From: Litorilinea aerophila
GTDB lineage: Bacteria; Chloroflexota; Anaerolineae; Caldilineales; Caldilineaceae
Assembly: GCF_006569185.2 (NCBI RefSeq)
Contig: NZ_VIGC02000013.1
Coordinates: 1-64,000 of the forward strand
Direction: 5' to 3'
DNA length: 64,000 nt
Made by a program: the position numbers and the translations under genes. Every line of letters starts with the position of its first letter. Position 1 is the first letter of the stretch. A model generated the notes under the pieces. That model had not been told where the DNA came from, made no database searches, and was given only the letters and a program-made list of their open reading frames with translations. Shown one piece after another: positions 36,624 through 45,885 of the stretch.

Positions 36624-38534
36624 ATGCCTGGTCTTGTTGGCGTAGTGGGTAGCGGCGGCCCCGAGTTGATCGGGGCCGTCTTGTCTGAGATGGCCCAGGC
36701 GGTCCGACACCACCCCTGGTACCGGGTTACGCTGCATCAAGAGCCTGGCTGTGGCCTGGGGCGAGTCAGCCTGGGCCACGAGCCAGATCCTGAGCAGCCG
36801 GTTTGGGATCCCGGCGGTCGGGTCGCCCTGTGGATGGAGGGAGAGCTCTACAACGGGCCGGCGCTGCGGCAGCGGTTGGCTGCCCAGGGATTCCCGGCGC
36901 CTGTGGAAAGCGATGCCGATCTCCTCCTGCGCCTCTACCTGGCGGAAGGGGAGGGGTTTGCCGCCCTCCTGAACGGCGCCTTCGCCATCGCCATCTGGGA
37001 CCGGCGGAGTCGGACCCTGCTCCTGGCCACCGACCGCTTCGGCTCCTACCCCATCTACTACGCCCGGGTGGGCGATCGCTTGCTCTTCGCCCCCAACGTC
37101 CATGGGCTGCTGGCCGACCCGGACCTGCCCCGGACGGTGGACGAGGGTGCCATCGCCCAGGCCCTGACCTTTGACCACATCCTGGGCGACCGGACCTGGC
37201 TGAAGGCGGTGCGCCTGGCGCCGGCGGCCTCCCTCCTCCGGTTCCACGACGGCCAGCTGACGGTGCGACCCTACTGGGACCTGCGCTACCCGGCCTACTA
37301 CGAGATCGGGAATGAGGACGAGTATGTGGAGGAGTTCGTCCACCTCCTGCGCCAGGCCGTGGCCCGGCAACACCGGGGAGAACGGGCTGCCGGCATGCTC
37401 CTCAGCGGCGGCCTGGATTCCCGGGTCCTGCTGGCGGCCATGCGGGACGGGCCGCTGGTGGATCCCCTCTACGCCTTTACCTGGGGGATCCCCGGCTGTG
37501 ACGACGCCCGCTTTGCCCGGGAAGCCGCGGCGGTGGTGGGCGCGCAGCATCACTTTTTCGAGCTGCAGCCCGACTACCTCCGCCACAAGGCCGAGGAGGG
37601 CGTGCGCCTGACCAACGGCGCCAACTGCATCCACTATCACGCCCTGGCCAACCTGGAGGCCCAGTCTCAACACACGGGCGTCATCTACAAAGGGGTGATG
37701 GGCGACGCCATGATGGGCACCGCGCTGACCCGCCCCTTCTGGGCCCAGTACGACCGGGAGACCCTGCCCTGGGCCCATTTCAAGATGCACCACGACCGGG
37801 GGGTGTTGCTCTTTACCCCGGCGGAGCAGGAGGAGCTCTTCAGCCCAGACTTTCAGCGTCAGGTGGGGGATGCGGTGATGGCCGATTATACGGCCGGGAT
37901 GCTCGCTTCCCAGGCCGAACAGATGGCCGATCAGCGCATCTACTTCGACCTGCGCCAGCGGGTGCCCCGCATGACCTGGAATGGGGTGGAGCTGGTACGC
38001 AGCCGGGCCCGGGTGCGCATCCCCTACTGTGACAACGACGTGGTGGACTTTGCCCTGCATCTGCCGCCGGGCTTCCGCTTTGAGCGGTACCTGCTCAAGA
38101 AGGTGTTGGTGGCCGTCTATCCCAATCTGGCCCAGATTCCGTACACCGAGACGAACCTGCCCCTGCGGGCCTGCGCCAGGGACGTCATCATCCGGGCCCA
38201 GCGGCTGGCCGCCTGGCACCTCCACCGGCTGGGGTTGCGTCGCTCGCCCGACATTCCCAGGCGGCCCTATGCCCGCTACGACCAGTGGTTCCGCACCGAG
38301 TTGCGGGATTGGGTCAGCGACATTCTCCTGGACGAGCGCACCCTCTCCCGGGGCTACTTCCAGCCCGAGACCATCCGCCGGCTGGTGTCGGAGCAGATGG
38401 CCGGTGCTCGCCATGCGGTCAAGTTGGGGGCGTTGATCTCCCTGGAACTCTGGCATCGCCAGTTCCTGGAGGCCCCGTCGGCCCGTTCCGCACCCATTCC
38501 TGCAGCGCGGGAAGCGTCGCCGCTACCGGCGTAA
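36624..38534 (+). CDS. AsnB-like amidotransferase with lost glutaminase cysteine
   Basis: A 636-aa protein with the full asparagine synthetase B architecture: N-terminal Ntn domain (1-215) and ATP-PPi synthetase domain with the SGGLDS loop at 261-266. The N-terminus reads MPGLVGVV instead of MCGIxG, so the catalytic Cys2 is replaced by Pro and glutamine hydrolysis should be lost; several Ntn surroundings (DATDRFGSYPIYY-like, ATDRFGSYP at 135-143) remain. AsnB-like proteins are common in exopolysaccharide loci, where they probably amidate or ligate sugar acids. It may use free ammonia or an amine. Confidence 0.88.
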   Translation: MPGLVGVVGSGGPELIGAVLSEMAQAVRHHPWYRVTLHQEPGCGLGRVSLGHEPDPEQPVWDPGGRVALWMEGELYNGPALRQRLAAQGFPAPVESDADLLLRLYLAEGEGFAALLNGAFAIAIWDRRSRTLLLATDRFGSYPIYYARVGDRLLFAPNVHGLLADPDLPRTVDEGAIAQALTFDHILGDRTWLKAVRLAPAASLLRFHDGQLTVRPYWDLRYPAYYEIGNEDEYVEEFVHLLRQAVARQHRGERAAGMLLSGGLDSRVLLAAMRDGPLVDPLYAFTWGIPGCDDARFAREAAAVVGAQHHFFELQPDYLRHKAEEGVRLTNGANCIHYHALANLEAQSQHTGVIYKGVMGDAMMGTALTRPFWAQYDRETLPWAHFKMHHDRGVLLFTPAEQEELFSPDFQRQVGDAVMADYTAGMLASQAEQMADQRIYFDLRQRVPRMTWNGVELVRSRARVRIPYCDNDVVDFALHLPPGFRFERYLLKKVLVAVYPNLAQIPYTETNLPLRACARDVIIRAQRLAAWHLHRLGLRRSPDIPRRPYARYDQWFRTELRDWVSDILLDERTLSRGYFQPETIRRLVSEQMAGARHAVKLGALISLELWHRQFLEAPSARSAPIPAAREASPLPA

Positions 38535-38589
38535 CCCACGGTTCATCCTTGCACGTTCATTTGAGTGAAAGTAAACGAGGTGTTGGTTC

Positions 38590-39330
38590 ATGCTCCGCCC
38601 GATCTTTTTCCGTTCTCAGGTCCAACCATTTGTCAATCTTTTCGTCGAGCGGGCCGGCAGCACCTATCTGGCCACGCTGTTGGACTCCCATCCCCACATT
38701 GTCTCCCTGCGGGAAGAGCTGGCTGTGCTCCGCCAGCAGGGCAAGGATGGGGCCGCGCAGCTGGCGTGGGCCCGGGAGTTCTGGACGCCCCCTCTGCTGG
38801 GCCGTGCCAAGGCCCGGGGCTTTAAGACCAAGCTGGTGGATATCCTGGACCCCGACGGCTTTGCCCGCCTGCTCCAGGAGAAAGAGTGTCGTGTCCTCTG
38901 CCTGCGCCGGCGCAACACCGTCAAGGGCGTGGTCTCCACCCTCAACGCCCGGCGGCTGTGGGAACGGGCCGGCACCTGGAACCTCCTGGACGAGAGCAAG
39001 CGCCGGGATCAGGCCCTGCAGGTGGACTTCCAGGAGTTCGACCAGCTGCTGCGCCAGCGGGAGGCGTGGGACCAGGAGCTGGAGGAGTACGTGGAACGCC
39101 TGGGCCTGCCCACCCTGATGCTCTACTACGAAGATCTCCTGTTGGACGAAGCGGCTTTTTTGAACCAGGTCTTTGCCTTCCTGGGGGTCCGCCCCCAACC
39201 CGTCCAGGGACGGACCCTGAAGAACACCCGGGACAACCTGCGGGATGTGCTGGCCAACTTTGAGGAGCTCCGGGAGCGCTACCGCAATACCCGCTACGCG
39301 GCCATGTTTGACGAAGTACTGGTGGGATGA
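38590..39330 (+). CDS. Stf0-like sulfotransferase
   Basis: This 246-aa protein begins FRSQVQPFVNLFVERAGSTYLATLLDSHPHIVS, where ERAGSTYL takes the place of the PAPS loop, and has LCLRRRNTVKGVVST for the 3'-phosphate site and LMLYYEDLLLDEAAFLNQVFAFLGV near the end. This fits small Stf0/Sulfotransfer family members that sulfate glycolipids. With the enzyme at 28139 it is the second sulfotransferase in the locus. It overlaps the next gene by ATGA. Confidence 0.8.
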   Translation: MLRPIFFRSQVQPFVNLFVERAGSTYLATLLDSHPHIVSLREELAVLRQQGKDGAAQLAWAREFWTPPLLGRAKARGFKTKLVDILDPDGFARLLQEKECRVLCLRRRNTVKGVVSTLNARRLWERAGTWNLLDESKRRDQALQVDFQEFDQLLRQREAWDQELEEYVERLGLPTLMLYYEDLLLDEAAFLNQVFAFLGVRPQPVQGRTLKNTRDNLRDVLANFEELRERYRNTRYAAMFDEVLVG

Positions 39331-40331
39331 CCATGCGCGTTGGCATCGCCATTGAAGAGACGTGGGACTTCCTCCACGAGATCTACGCCGACCTGTCGGC
39401 CCATCACCAGACGACCCTCTTCCGGCGGCGGACCCTCTCCCTGCCTGTGCTGAATGGCCGCTTCAACCGGCTGGTCTTCCAGCGGGACCTGCAGCAATTT
39501 CTGCGCCAACAGGATGTGGTCTTCTTCGAATGGGCCAGCGGGCTGCTGGCCGCGGCGACCCACCTGCCCAAGTGCTGTGGCATCGTGACCCGCCTCCACC
39601 GCTATGAGCTGTACCAGTGGGCCGACCGGATCAACTGGGACGCGGTGGATCGCATCATCCTGGTGAGCGAAGCCAAGCGGCAGGAGTTTACCGCCCGTTT
39701 CCCGGAGCAGGCCGCCAAAATCACGGTGATCCCGGAAGCCGTCTCCCTGGAACGCTTCCGCCCCACCTTCAAGCCCTTCGCTGGCGACCTGGGCATCCTC
39801 TGCCACCTGCGGCCCCGCAAGCGGGTCTACGACCTGATCCTGACGTTCTACGAGTTGCTGCAGGAGGGCCACGACTTTCATCTCCACGTGGGGGGAGGCG
39901 AGGCGGCCGGTTTTGCCGAATATTCCACCGCACTGTACGAGTTGGTGCGGCGCCTGGGCATCGGCGACCGGGTGACCTTCTACGGCCACGTGGAGCGGCC
40001 CGAGGAGTGGTACCGCCGCATCGACATCCTCATCTCCAACAGCTACTCCGAGGGGTTGCAGGTGACTCCACTGGAGGCCATGGCGGCTGGCTGCTACTGT
40101 CTCTCCCACCGGTGGGAAGGTGCCGAAGAGCTCTTCCCAGAGGAGAACCTCTTCTACACCAGCTCCGAGCTGAAGCGCCAGATCCTGGCCTACAGCCAGC
40201 TGACGGAGACCGAGCGGCAGCTCAAGAAGTTTGCCCTGCGGGCCCGGGTGCGGGACCACTTCAACGTGGACCGAACCAAGGTCGCCATCCGCCAGCTCAT
40301 CGAGGGGGCGGCCCTCCAGGTTGCCCTGTAA
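39327..40331 (+). CDS. GT4 family glycosyltransferase
   Basis: A 334-aa GT-B enzyme. The C-terminal nucleotide-sugar domain is clear (CHLRPRKRVYDLILTFYELL; RVTFYGHVERPEEWYRRIDILISNSYSEGLQVTPLEAMAAG), with the E-x7-E region in SEGLQVTPLE. The start overlaps the sulfotransferase stop. The N-terminal domain is short, at about 140 residues. Acceptor unknown. Confidence 0.87.
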   Translation: MTMRVGIAIEETWDFLHEIYADLSAHHQTTLFRRRTLSLPVLNGRFNRLVFQRDLQQFLRQQDVVFFEWASGLLAAATHLPKCCGIVTRLHRYELYQWADRINWDAVDRIILVSEAKRQEFTARFPEQAAKITVIPEAVSLERFRPTFKPFAGDLGILCHLRPRKRVYDLILTFYELLQEGHDFHLHVGGGEAAGFAEYSTALYELVRRLGIGDRVTFYGHVERPEEWYRRIDILISNSYSEGLQVTPLEAMAAGCYCLSHRWEGAEELFPEENLFYTSSELKRQILAYSQLTETERQLKKFALRARVRDHFNVDRTKVAIRQLIEGAALQVAL

Positions 40332-40344
40332 CCGGCCTGATACA

Positions 40345-40424
40345 GTCTGGCGTAAATACCACGGCAGAAATTCGGCGGCACTACCTCTGGTAGAATCTAT
40401 CGGCGAATTTCTGCCGGGATTTAC
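40345..40424 (-). repeat. Dispersed palindromic (MITE/REP-like) element, copy 3 (inverted)
   Basis: Read in reverse it starts GTAAATCCCGGCAGAAATTCGCCG and ends CGTAAATACC...GTCTGGCG complement. Its centre (gccgatagattctaccagagg) nearly equals that of copy 5 at 59127, defining a second subfamily. Confidence 0.85.
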
Positions 40425-40498
40425 CCAACCCGCTTTCCCCGCCAGAACCTTGGCGGACGTCTGTAGACATCCACCTGTCTGAGCCAGGGAGTCAATTT

Positions 40499-41746
40499 TT
40501 GAAGATCGGATATCTCATGCAGCAGGGGGTGGACGTGTGGCATCCCCCGTTCGACGGGCCGGCCAATCACGTCCGCCACGTGGTGGAGGCGCTCCAACGC
40601 CGGGGCCACCAGGTACGCCTGCTGGCACGCCTGGAAGGGCGTATTGGCTACAGCGATGGCCTGGGTCCCTTCCAGCCGGTGACGGTGCGCCACAGCGATG
40701 GGGGCCCCCTGCGCTGGCTGGAGCGGGCCGTGCGACGGCTCCAGGCGACCCTGCGCCTGCCCTATGCAGGCCTGTTCGAGAGCATCCGCTTCGCCCAGGC
40801 CTGCCGCCAGGAGCTGACCGGATGTGACCTCCTCTACGAGCGGAAGAGCTGGATGACCTATGGCGGCGTGCTGGCCGCCCGCTGGATGGGGATTCCCCTG
40901 GTCCTGGAAGAAAACGGCGACAACCTGCTGGACCTGGAGGCCAAGGGCCAGGCCCCCACGGGCCTGCAACGTCGTCTCTCCCTGGCCGTGATGGGCTGGG
41001 CCATGCGCGGCGCAGCCCACGTGGTGGCCTCTGGCGAGGGGTGGCGGGAACAGTTCATCCGCCGCTGGGGCGTGGACCCTTCCCGGGTGACCACGGTGGA
41101 GAACGGCACCGTCCTGGTGGAGCTCTTGTCCCGGGAGCAGCTGCGCTCCTTTCGCCTGCGCCGGGCGCCTCAGGATCCGGCCACCCTGGCCTACGTGGGG
41201 GGCTTCTACCCCTGGCATGGGGTGACGCACCTGCTGCGGGCCTTTGCCCGGACCCACAGGCGCTTTCCCCAGGCCCGGCTTTTGATGGTGGGCTACGGCG
41301 CCGGCTACGACGAGGCCCGGCAGCTGGCCCACCAGCTGGGGATCGGCCAGGCGGTCACCTTCACCGGCCAGCTGGCGCCTGAAGCCTACGCCCCGCGCCT
41401 GGCCCAGGCGGACATCGGCCTGTCGCCCTACTGCGGCTGGCCCGAGTTCTCGGGCCTGAAGGTGTTGGACTACAAGGCCGCCGGGCTGGCCACTATCGCC
41501 TCGGGCCACGGCAAACATCCGCCCACCCTTCGCCACGGGGTCACCGGCTGGATTGTACCCCCCTGTGACGAGGATGCGCTGGCCGGGGCCATGGCCGCTT
41601 TGCTGGCCGACCCGGAGCTCTGCCAGCGGCTGGGGCAGGCAGCCCGCCAGGAGGCTGAAGTGTGCCATACCTGGGAACGCACGGTGGACCGGTTGCTCCA
41701 GGTGTTCCAGCAGGTGCTGGCCCAGAAATCAGATTCGATGGGATAG
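40499..41746 (+). CDS. GT4 family glycosyltransferase
   Basis: This 415-aa GT-B enzyme starts MKIGYLMQQGVDVWHPPFDGPANHVRHVVEAL, a usual GT4 N-terminal loop, and has LAYVGGFYPWHGVTHLLRAFA, VTFTGQLAPEAYAPRLAQADIGLSPY and FSGLKVLDYKAAGLATIAS in the donor domain. The initiation codon is TTG at 40499, with GGGAG upstream; no ATG fits. It follows copy 3 of the dispersed repeat. Confidence 0.88.
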   Translation: MKIGYLMQQGVDVWHPPFDGPANHVRHVVEALQRRGHQVRLLARLEGRIGYSDGLGPFQPVTVRHSDGGPLRWLERAVRRLQATLRLPYAGLFESIRFAQACRQELTGCDLLYERKSWMTYGGVLAARWMGIPLVLEENGDNLLDLEAKGQAPTGLQRRLSLAVMGWAMRGAAHVVASGEGWREQFIRRWGVDPSRVTTVENGTVLVELLSREQLRSFRLRRAPQDPATLAYVGGFYPWHGVTHLLRAFARTHRRFPQARLLMVGYGAGYDEARQLAHQLGIGQAVTFTGQLAPEAYAPRLAQADIGLSPYCGWPEFSGLKVLDYKAAGLATIASGHGKHPPTLRHGVTGWIVPPCDEDALAGAMAALLADPELCQRLGQAARQEAEVCHTWERTVDRLLQVFQQVLAQKSDSMG

Positions 41747-41751
41747 AAGAG

Positions 41752-42837
41752 ATGGAAGCTGGATTGGTCAGCGTCATGATGCCGGCGTACAACGCCGAAA
41801 CCTATATCGGGATGGCCATCGAAAGCGTGTTGGCCCAGACCTACCCCCACTGGGAACTGATCGTGGTCAACGATGGCTCCGCCGATGGCACAGGCCCGGT
41901 GGCCGAATCCTTCGCAGATCCCCGGGTGCGGGTCTACCACCGGCCCAACGGCGGCGAGGCCGCGGCCCGCAACTTTGCCCTGGACCAGATGCGGGGAGAA
42001 TTTGTGGCCTTCCTGGATGCCGACGACCTTTTCCTGCCGGAACATCTGGCCCTGACGGTGGCGCATCTGCAGCGGCACCCCGAGCACGGCGGCGTCTACA
42101 CCGATGGCCACTACTGCGACGGCGCCGGCGTGCGCCTGGAGAAGCTCTCCAGCCATCGCCGGGGGCCGTTTACCGGCGACATCTTTGCCGAGGTGGTCCG
42201 GGCCTCGGATGTCTTCGGCCCACCCATCTGCGTGGTGCTGCGGCGGCAGGTGGTGGTGGCCCATGATCTCCGCTTCGACCCGGAGATCGTCATCGGCCCG
42301 GACTGGGACTTCCTGACCCGCTTTGCCGCCGTGACCCACTTCGGCTACGTGGACCAGGCCACCTGTCGCTATCGGGTGCACCAGACCAACGTCACCGTGC
42401 GCACGGATGCCCGGCGCCGGGCCCTCTACCTGGCCCGCTGCCGGGAGAAGGCCATTCACCTGCCTCGCTTCGCCGAGTGTCCGGTGGATGTCCAGGTGGC
42501 CGCCTTCTACGACCTGCTGGTGGAGCAGTTGGCCGGTTACCCGGAGCGCCAGAGCCAGGCTACGGCCTGGCCCCAGTTCGCCCTGCTGCCCCGGAACGAG
42601 CAGGCCCGCCTGCTGCGCCTCATGGCCAGCCAGGCGTTGCTCCGGCGGGGGGACCGCCAGGCGGTGACCCGCTGGCTGGCAGAGGCCCGGCGGCTGAATC
42701 CGGCGGATGTGCAGGCGGCGCTGCTGTCCGCTTTCTTTCAGTTCAACCCGCGGCTCTGCCGCCTGCTGTTGACCTTCAAGCAAGCCGTCACCCGTCGCGG
42801 CGGCCCACCCCTGACGCCCTTTGGCAAGTTATCGTAA
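41752..42837 (+). CDS. GT2 family glycosyltransferase
   Basis: A 361-aa enzyme with LVSVMMPAYNAETYIGMAIESVLAQ, VVNDGSADGTG, the DxD site in VAFLDADDLFLPEHL and a base region at IGPDWDFLTRFA. The C-terminal 120 residues are helical. ATG 41752 is six bases after the previous stop. It is a paralogue of the 35468 product in overall layout. Confidence 0.88.
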   Translation: MEAGLVSVMMPAYNAETYIGMAIESVLAQTYPHWELIVVNDGSADGTGPVAESFADPRVRVYHRPNGGEAAARNFALDQMRGEFVAFLDADDLFLPEHLALTVAHLQRHPEHGGVYTDGHYCDGAGVRLEKLSSHRRGPFTGDIFAEVVRASDVFGPPICVVLRRQVVVAHDLRFDPEIVIGPDWDFLTRFAAVTHFGYVDQATCRYRVHQTNVTVRTDARRRALYLARCREKAIHLPRFAECPVDVQVAAFYDLLVEQLAGYPERQSQATAWPQFALLPRNEQARLLRLMASQALLRRGDRQAVTRWLAEARRLNPADVQAALLSAFFQFNPRLCRLLLTFKQAVTRRGGPPLTPFGKLS

Positions 42838-42906
42838 ATTGCATTGATCCGTTGTTCATGTTGTCCGTCATGTTGTCCAGAGATTGCACACGAGGAGTGA
42901 ACGTAG

Positions 42907-44469
42907 ATGAACACCGCCCATGACTATCTGATTATCGGCGCCGGCCCGGCCGGCCTGCAGCTGGCCTATTATATGGAGAAGAGCGGCCGGGATTACCTGA
43001 TCCTGGAGCGGGAGAAGAATCCTGGCGCGTTCTTCGAGAAGTTTCCCCGCCATGGCATGTTGATTTCCATCAACAAAGTCTTCACCGGCACCGATCATCC
43101 GGAGCGCAACATGCGGTGGGATTGGAATTCCCTGCTCTCCGATGAGTATGAGCTGGTCTTCAAGAATTACACCAGGCGCTACTTCCCCACGCCGGATGTT
43201 CTCTGCCGCTACCTGAGCGACTTTGCCCAGCGCTATCAACTGCGGGTGCAGTACAACACGTCGGTGGTCCAGGTGCGCAAAGAAGATGGCCTCTTCCACG
43301 TGACCGACGCCCAGGGCAACACCTACCTGGGACGGCGGCTCATCGTGGCCACGGGTCTCTTCAAGCCCTACATTCCCGACTTCCCCGGCGTGGAGTACTG
43401 CGACAACTACGTGACCCACAACACCGATCCCGAGCTCTACCGGAACAAACGGGTGCTCATCCTGGGCAAGGGGAACTCGGCCTTTGAAACGGCCAATCAC
43501 CTGGTGGAGACAGCGGCCGCCATCCACGTGTGCAGCCCCAACTCGGTGAAGTTCGCCTGGCAGACCCACTACGTGGGCCACCTGCGGGCCGTGAACAACG
43601 ACTTCCTGGACACCTACCAGCTCAAGTCCCAGAACACGGTGATCGACGGCACGGTCATGAAGGTGGAGCGGGAGGGCAACCGCTACTGCGTGCACATCGC
43701 CTACAGCCACGCCAAGGGCCAGACCACCATGCGGGAATACGACCACGTGATCCTGTGCACGGGCTTCCAGTTCGACAACTCCATCTTCCACGAGAGCTGC
43801 CGGCCGGAGCTGGCCATCCACAACCGCTTCCCGGCCCAGACCGCGGAGTGGGAGTCGACCAACGTGCCTGGCATGTATTTCGCCGGCACGCTCATGCAGG
43901 CCTGTGACTACAAAAAGACCATGTCCGGCTTCATCCACGGCTTCCGCTACAACGTGCGCACCCTGAGCCGCCTGCTGGAGGTCAAGTACCACGGCACCCC
44001 CTGGCCCAGCGAGTCGGTGCCCCTGACGCCCCGGGCCGTGTTGGACAAAGTGCTGGACCGGATCAACAACGGCTCTGGCATCTTCCTGCAGCCGGGCTTC
44101 CTGCAGGATGTGGTCGTGGCGGACGAGGAGGCGGGCATGGCCCACTACTACGAAGACCTGCGGGCCGACTATATTCACCAGAGCCCCTTCGGCGCCAACA
44201 GTCACTACTACACCGTCAGCCTGGAGTACGGTCACTTCATGGGCGACCCCTTCAACATAGAGCGGGATCCGTCGCCGGAGAGAGCCCACGAGGCGGCCTA
44301 CCTGCACCCGGTCATCCGCCGCTTCAACCAGGGCCGGCTGGTCTCGGAGCATCACATCCAGGACGACCTGGAGAGCGAGTGGTACCTGGACGAATACGTG
44401 AAGCCCGCGCTGGCCTATTTCAAGTCTCAGCTCTCTGCGACCCGGGATACCCAGCCCATCCTGGGTTGA
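42907..44469 (+). CDS. FAD-dependent NAD(P)-binding oxidoreductase (flavin monooxygenase/FOXRED2-like)
   Basis: A 520-aa flavoprotein with an N-terminal FAD Rossmann fold (IIGAGPAGLQLAYYMEKSG), a second nucleotide-binding fold (VLILGKGNSAFETANHLVE) and the ATG motif LIVATGLFKPYIPDFPG, followed by CTGFQFDNS. This two-fold layout is that of flavin monooxygenases and FOXRED2-like proteins. Neighbours are glycosyltransferases; it may oxidise an amino-sugar or take part in the pyrrole module 2.5 kb downstream. ATG 42907 follows GAGGAGTGAACGTAG. Confidence 0.85.
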   Translation: MNTAHDYLIIGAGPAGLQLAYYMEKSGRDYLILEREKNPGAFFEKFPRHGMLISINKVFTGTDHPERNMRWDWNSLLSDEYELVFKNYTRRYFPTPDVLCRYLSDFAQRYQLRVQYNTSVVQVRKEDGLFHVTDAQGNTYLGRRLIVATGLFKPYIPDFPGVEYCDNYVTHNTDPELYRNKRVLILGKGNSAFETANHLVETAAAIHVCSPNSVKFAWQTHYVGHLRAVNNDFLDTYQLKSQNTVIDGTVMKVEREGNRYCVHIAYSHAKGQTTMREYDHVILCTGFQFDNSIFHESCRPELAIHNRFPAQTAEWESTNVPGMYFAGTLMQACDYKKTMSGFIHGFRYNVRTLSRLLEVKYHGTPWPSESVPLTPRAVLDKVLDRINNGSGIFLQPGFLQDVVVADEEAGMAHYYEDLRADYIHQSPFGANSHYYTVSLEYGHFMGDPFNIERDPSPERAHEAAYLHPVIRRFNQGRLVSEHHIQDDLESEWYLDEYVKPALAYFKSQLSATRDTQPILG

Positions 44470-44492
44470 GGGATACGGGCGTCCAGGCAGGC

Positions 44493-44526
44493 GGTGGTCT
44501 GGGGCAGGAGACTGCCCCAGACCACC
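44493..44526. terminator. Perfect 15-bp stem-loop after flavoprotein gene
   Basis: Arms GGTGGTCTGGGGCAG (44493-44507) and its complement (44512-44526) enclose gaga. It is the most stable stem seen in the locus and lies in the 88-base gap before the next gene. No T run follows, so it may be a processing site, or a pause site bypassed by the NusG paralogue. Confidence 0.55.
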
Positions 44527-44557
44527 TGAGAAACGTTGTCAAGAGGGGATGTGTACC

Positions 44558-45808
44558 ATGCGAATCGCCATCTACCACAACCTGCCGTCCGGCGGGGCCA
44601 AAAGGGCTCTCCAGGAATTGGTGAAGGGGCTGGGCCCGCGCCATCACGTGGACGTCTTCACCCTCAGCAGCGCGGACCATGGATTTGCCGACCTGCGGCC
44701 CTACGTGAACGGCCATCAGGTGATGGATTTTCAACCCCTGCCCCTGTTCCGTTCGCCTTGGGGCCGGCTGAACCAGCTCATGCGCATGGCCGATCTCCTG
44801 CGGCTGCAGCAGCTGACCCGGCGGCTGGCCCAGACCCTGGAGCAGGGGGACTATGACGTGGCCTTCGTGCAGCCCTGTCAGTTCGAGGTCAGCCCATCCT
44901 TGCTCAGCCGGCTGCAGACGGTCCCCACGGTCTATTTCTGTCAGGAGCCCCTGCGTCGAGTGTACGAGCCTATGCCGGCCCGCCCCTACAACCAGCCTCG
45001 GAATTCCTGGCGTCGTCGGCTGGACCGGCTGGATCCCCTGCCGGGGCTCTATCACCTGCTCCTCAAGCAGGCCGACCGCCACAACGTGCGCCAGGCCGAC
45101 CGGGTGCTGGTGAACTCCCACTTCGTCCGCCGGGCGGTGGATCGCATCTACGGGGTGGAGGCCCACGTCAGCTACCTGGGCGTGGATGTGCGCCAGTTTC
45201 GGCCCCTGGGGCTGGCCCGGGAGAAGATGGTGCTCTCGGTGGGCTCCTTGACGCCCCTCAAGGGCTTCGACTTCCTGATCCGCTCCCTGGCCCGGCTACC
45301 CGCTGCCGACCGGCCCCGGCTGGCCATCGCCAGCAACTTCCAGAACCCGCCTGAGCGGGATTACCTGCACCAGCTCGCGGCTGAGCTGGATGTGGAGCTG
45401 GCGCTGTTGGGCAACGTCAGCGATCAGCGGCTGGTGGAGCTGTACAACCAGGCCCAGGTCACTGTCTACGCGCCCGTTCGGGAGCCCTTTGGGTTGGTGG
45501 CCCTGGAATCCATGGCCTGCGGCACGCCGGTGATCGCCGTGCGGGAGGGCGGCACCCAGGAGACAGTCCTCCACGATCAGACGGGCCTGCTGGTCCGGCG
45601 GGATGAGCGGGAGTTTGCCGAGGCCCTGGCCCGGCTGCTGTCGAATCCAGCCCAGGCCCGGGAATATGGCCAGGCCGGGCGGGAGCATGTAGTCCGCCAC
45701 TGGAGCTGGTCCCGGGCTGTGTCTACCCTGGAGGGGCACCTGGAGATGGCCATCCAGTCGCGGCTGCAGCCGCTGGGCGCTCCCCAGCCGCTCCACGAAT
45801 CCCGGTAG
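44558..45808 (+). CDS. GT4 family glycosyltransferase
   Basis: This 416-aa GT-B enzyme has MRIAIYHNLPSGGAKRALQELVKGL at the N-terminus, SVGSLTPLKGFDFLIRSLARL, LLGNVSDQRLVELYNQAQVTVYAPVREPFGLVALESMACGTPVIAVREGGTQE in the donor domain, including the E-x7-E motif. ATG 44558 has GAGGGG nine bases upstream; the earlier ATG 44549 sits too close to it. Acceptor unknown. Confidence 0.9.
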   Translation: MRIAIYHNLPSGGAKRALQELVKGLGPRHHVDVFTLSSADHGFADLRPYVNGHQVMDFQPLPLFRSPWGRLNQLMRMADLLRLQQLTRRLAQTLEQGDYDVAFVQPCQFEVSPSLLSRLQTVPTVYFCQEPLRRVYEPMPARPYNQPRNSWRRRLDRLDPLPGLYHLLLKQADRHNVRQADRVLVNSHFVRRAVDRIYGVEAHVSYLGVDVRQFRPLGLAREKMVLSVGSLTPLKGFDFLIRSLARLPAADRPRLAIASNFQNPPERDYLHQLAAELDVELALLGNVSDQRLVELYNQAQVTVYAPVREPFGLVALESMACGTPVIAVREGGTQETVLHDQTGLLVRRDEREFAEALARLLSNPAQAREYGQAGREHVVRHWSWSRAVSTLEGHLEMAIQSRLQPLGAPQPLHESR

Positions 45809-45885
45809 GCTTTGTGGAGTGGATCCACAGATTTCACAGACGAGCACGGATTTCTTCGTTCGCTTCATGGAGCGTCGGACCGTAT

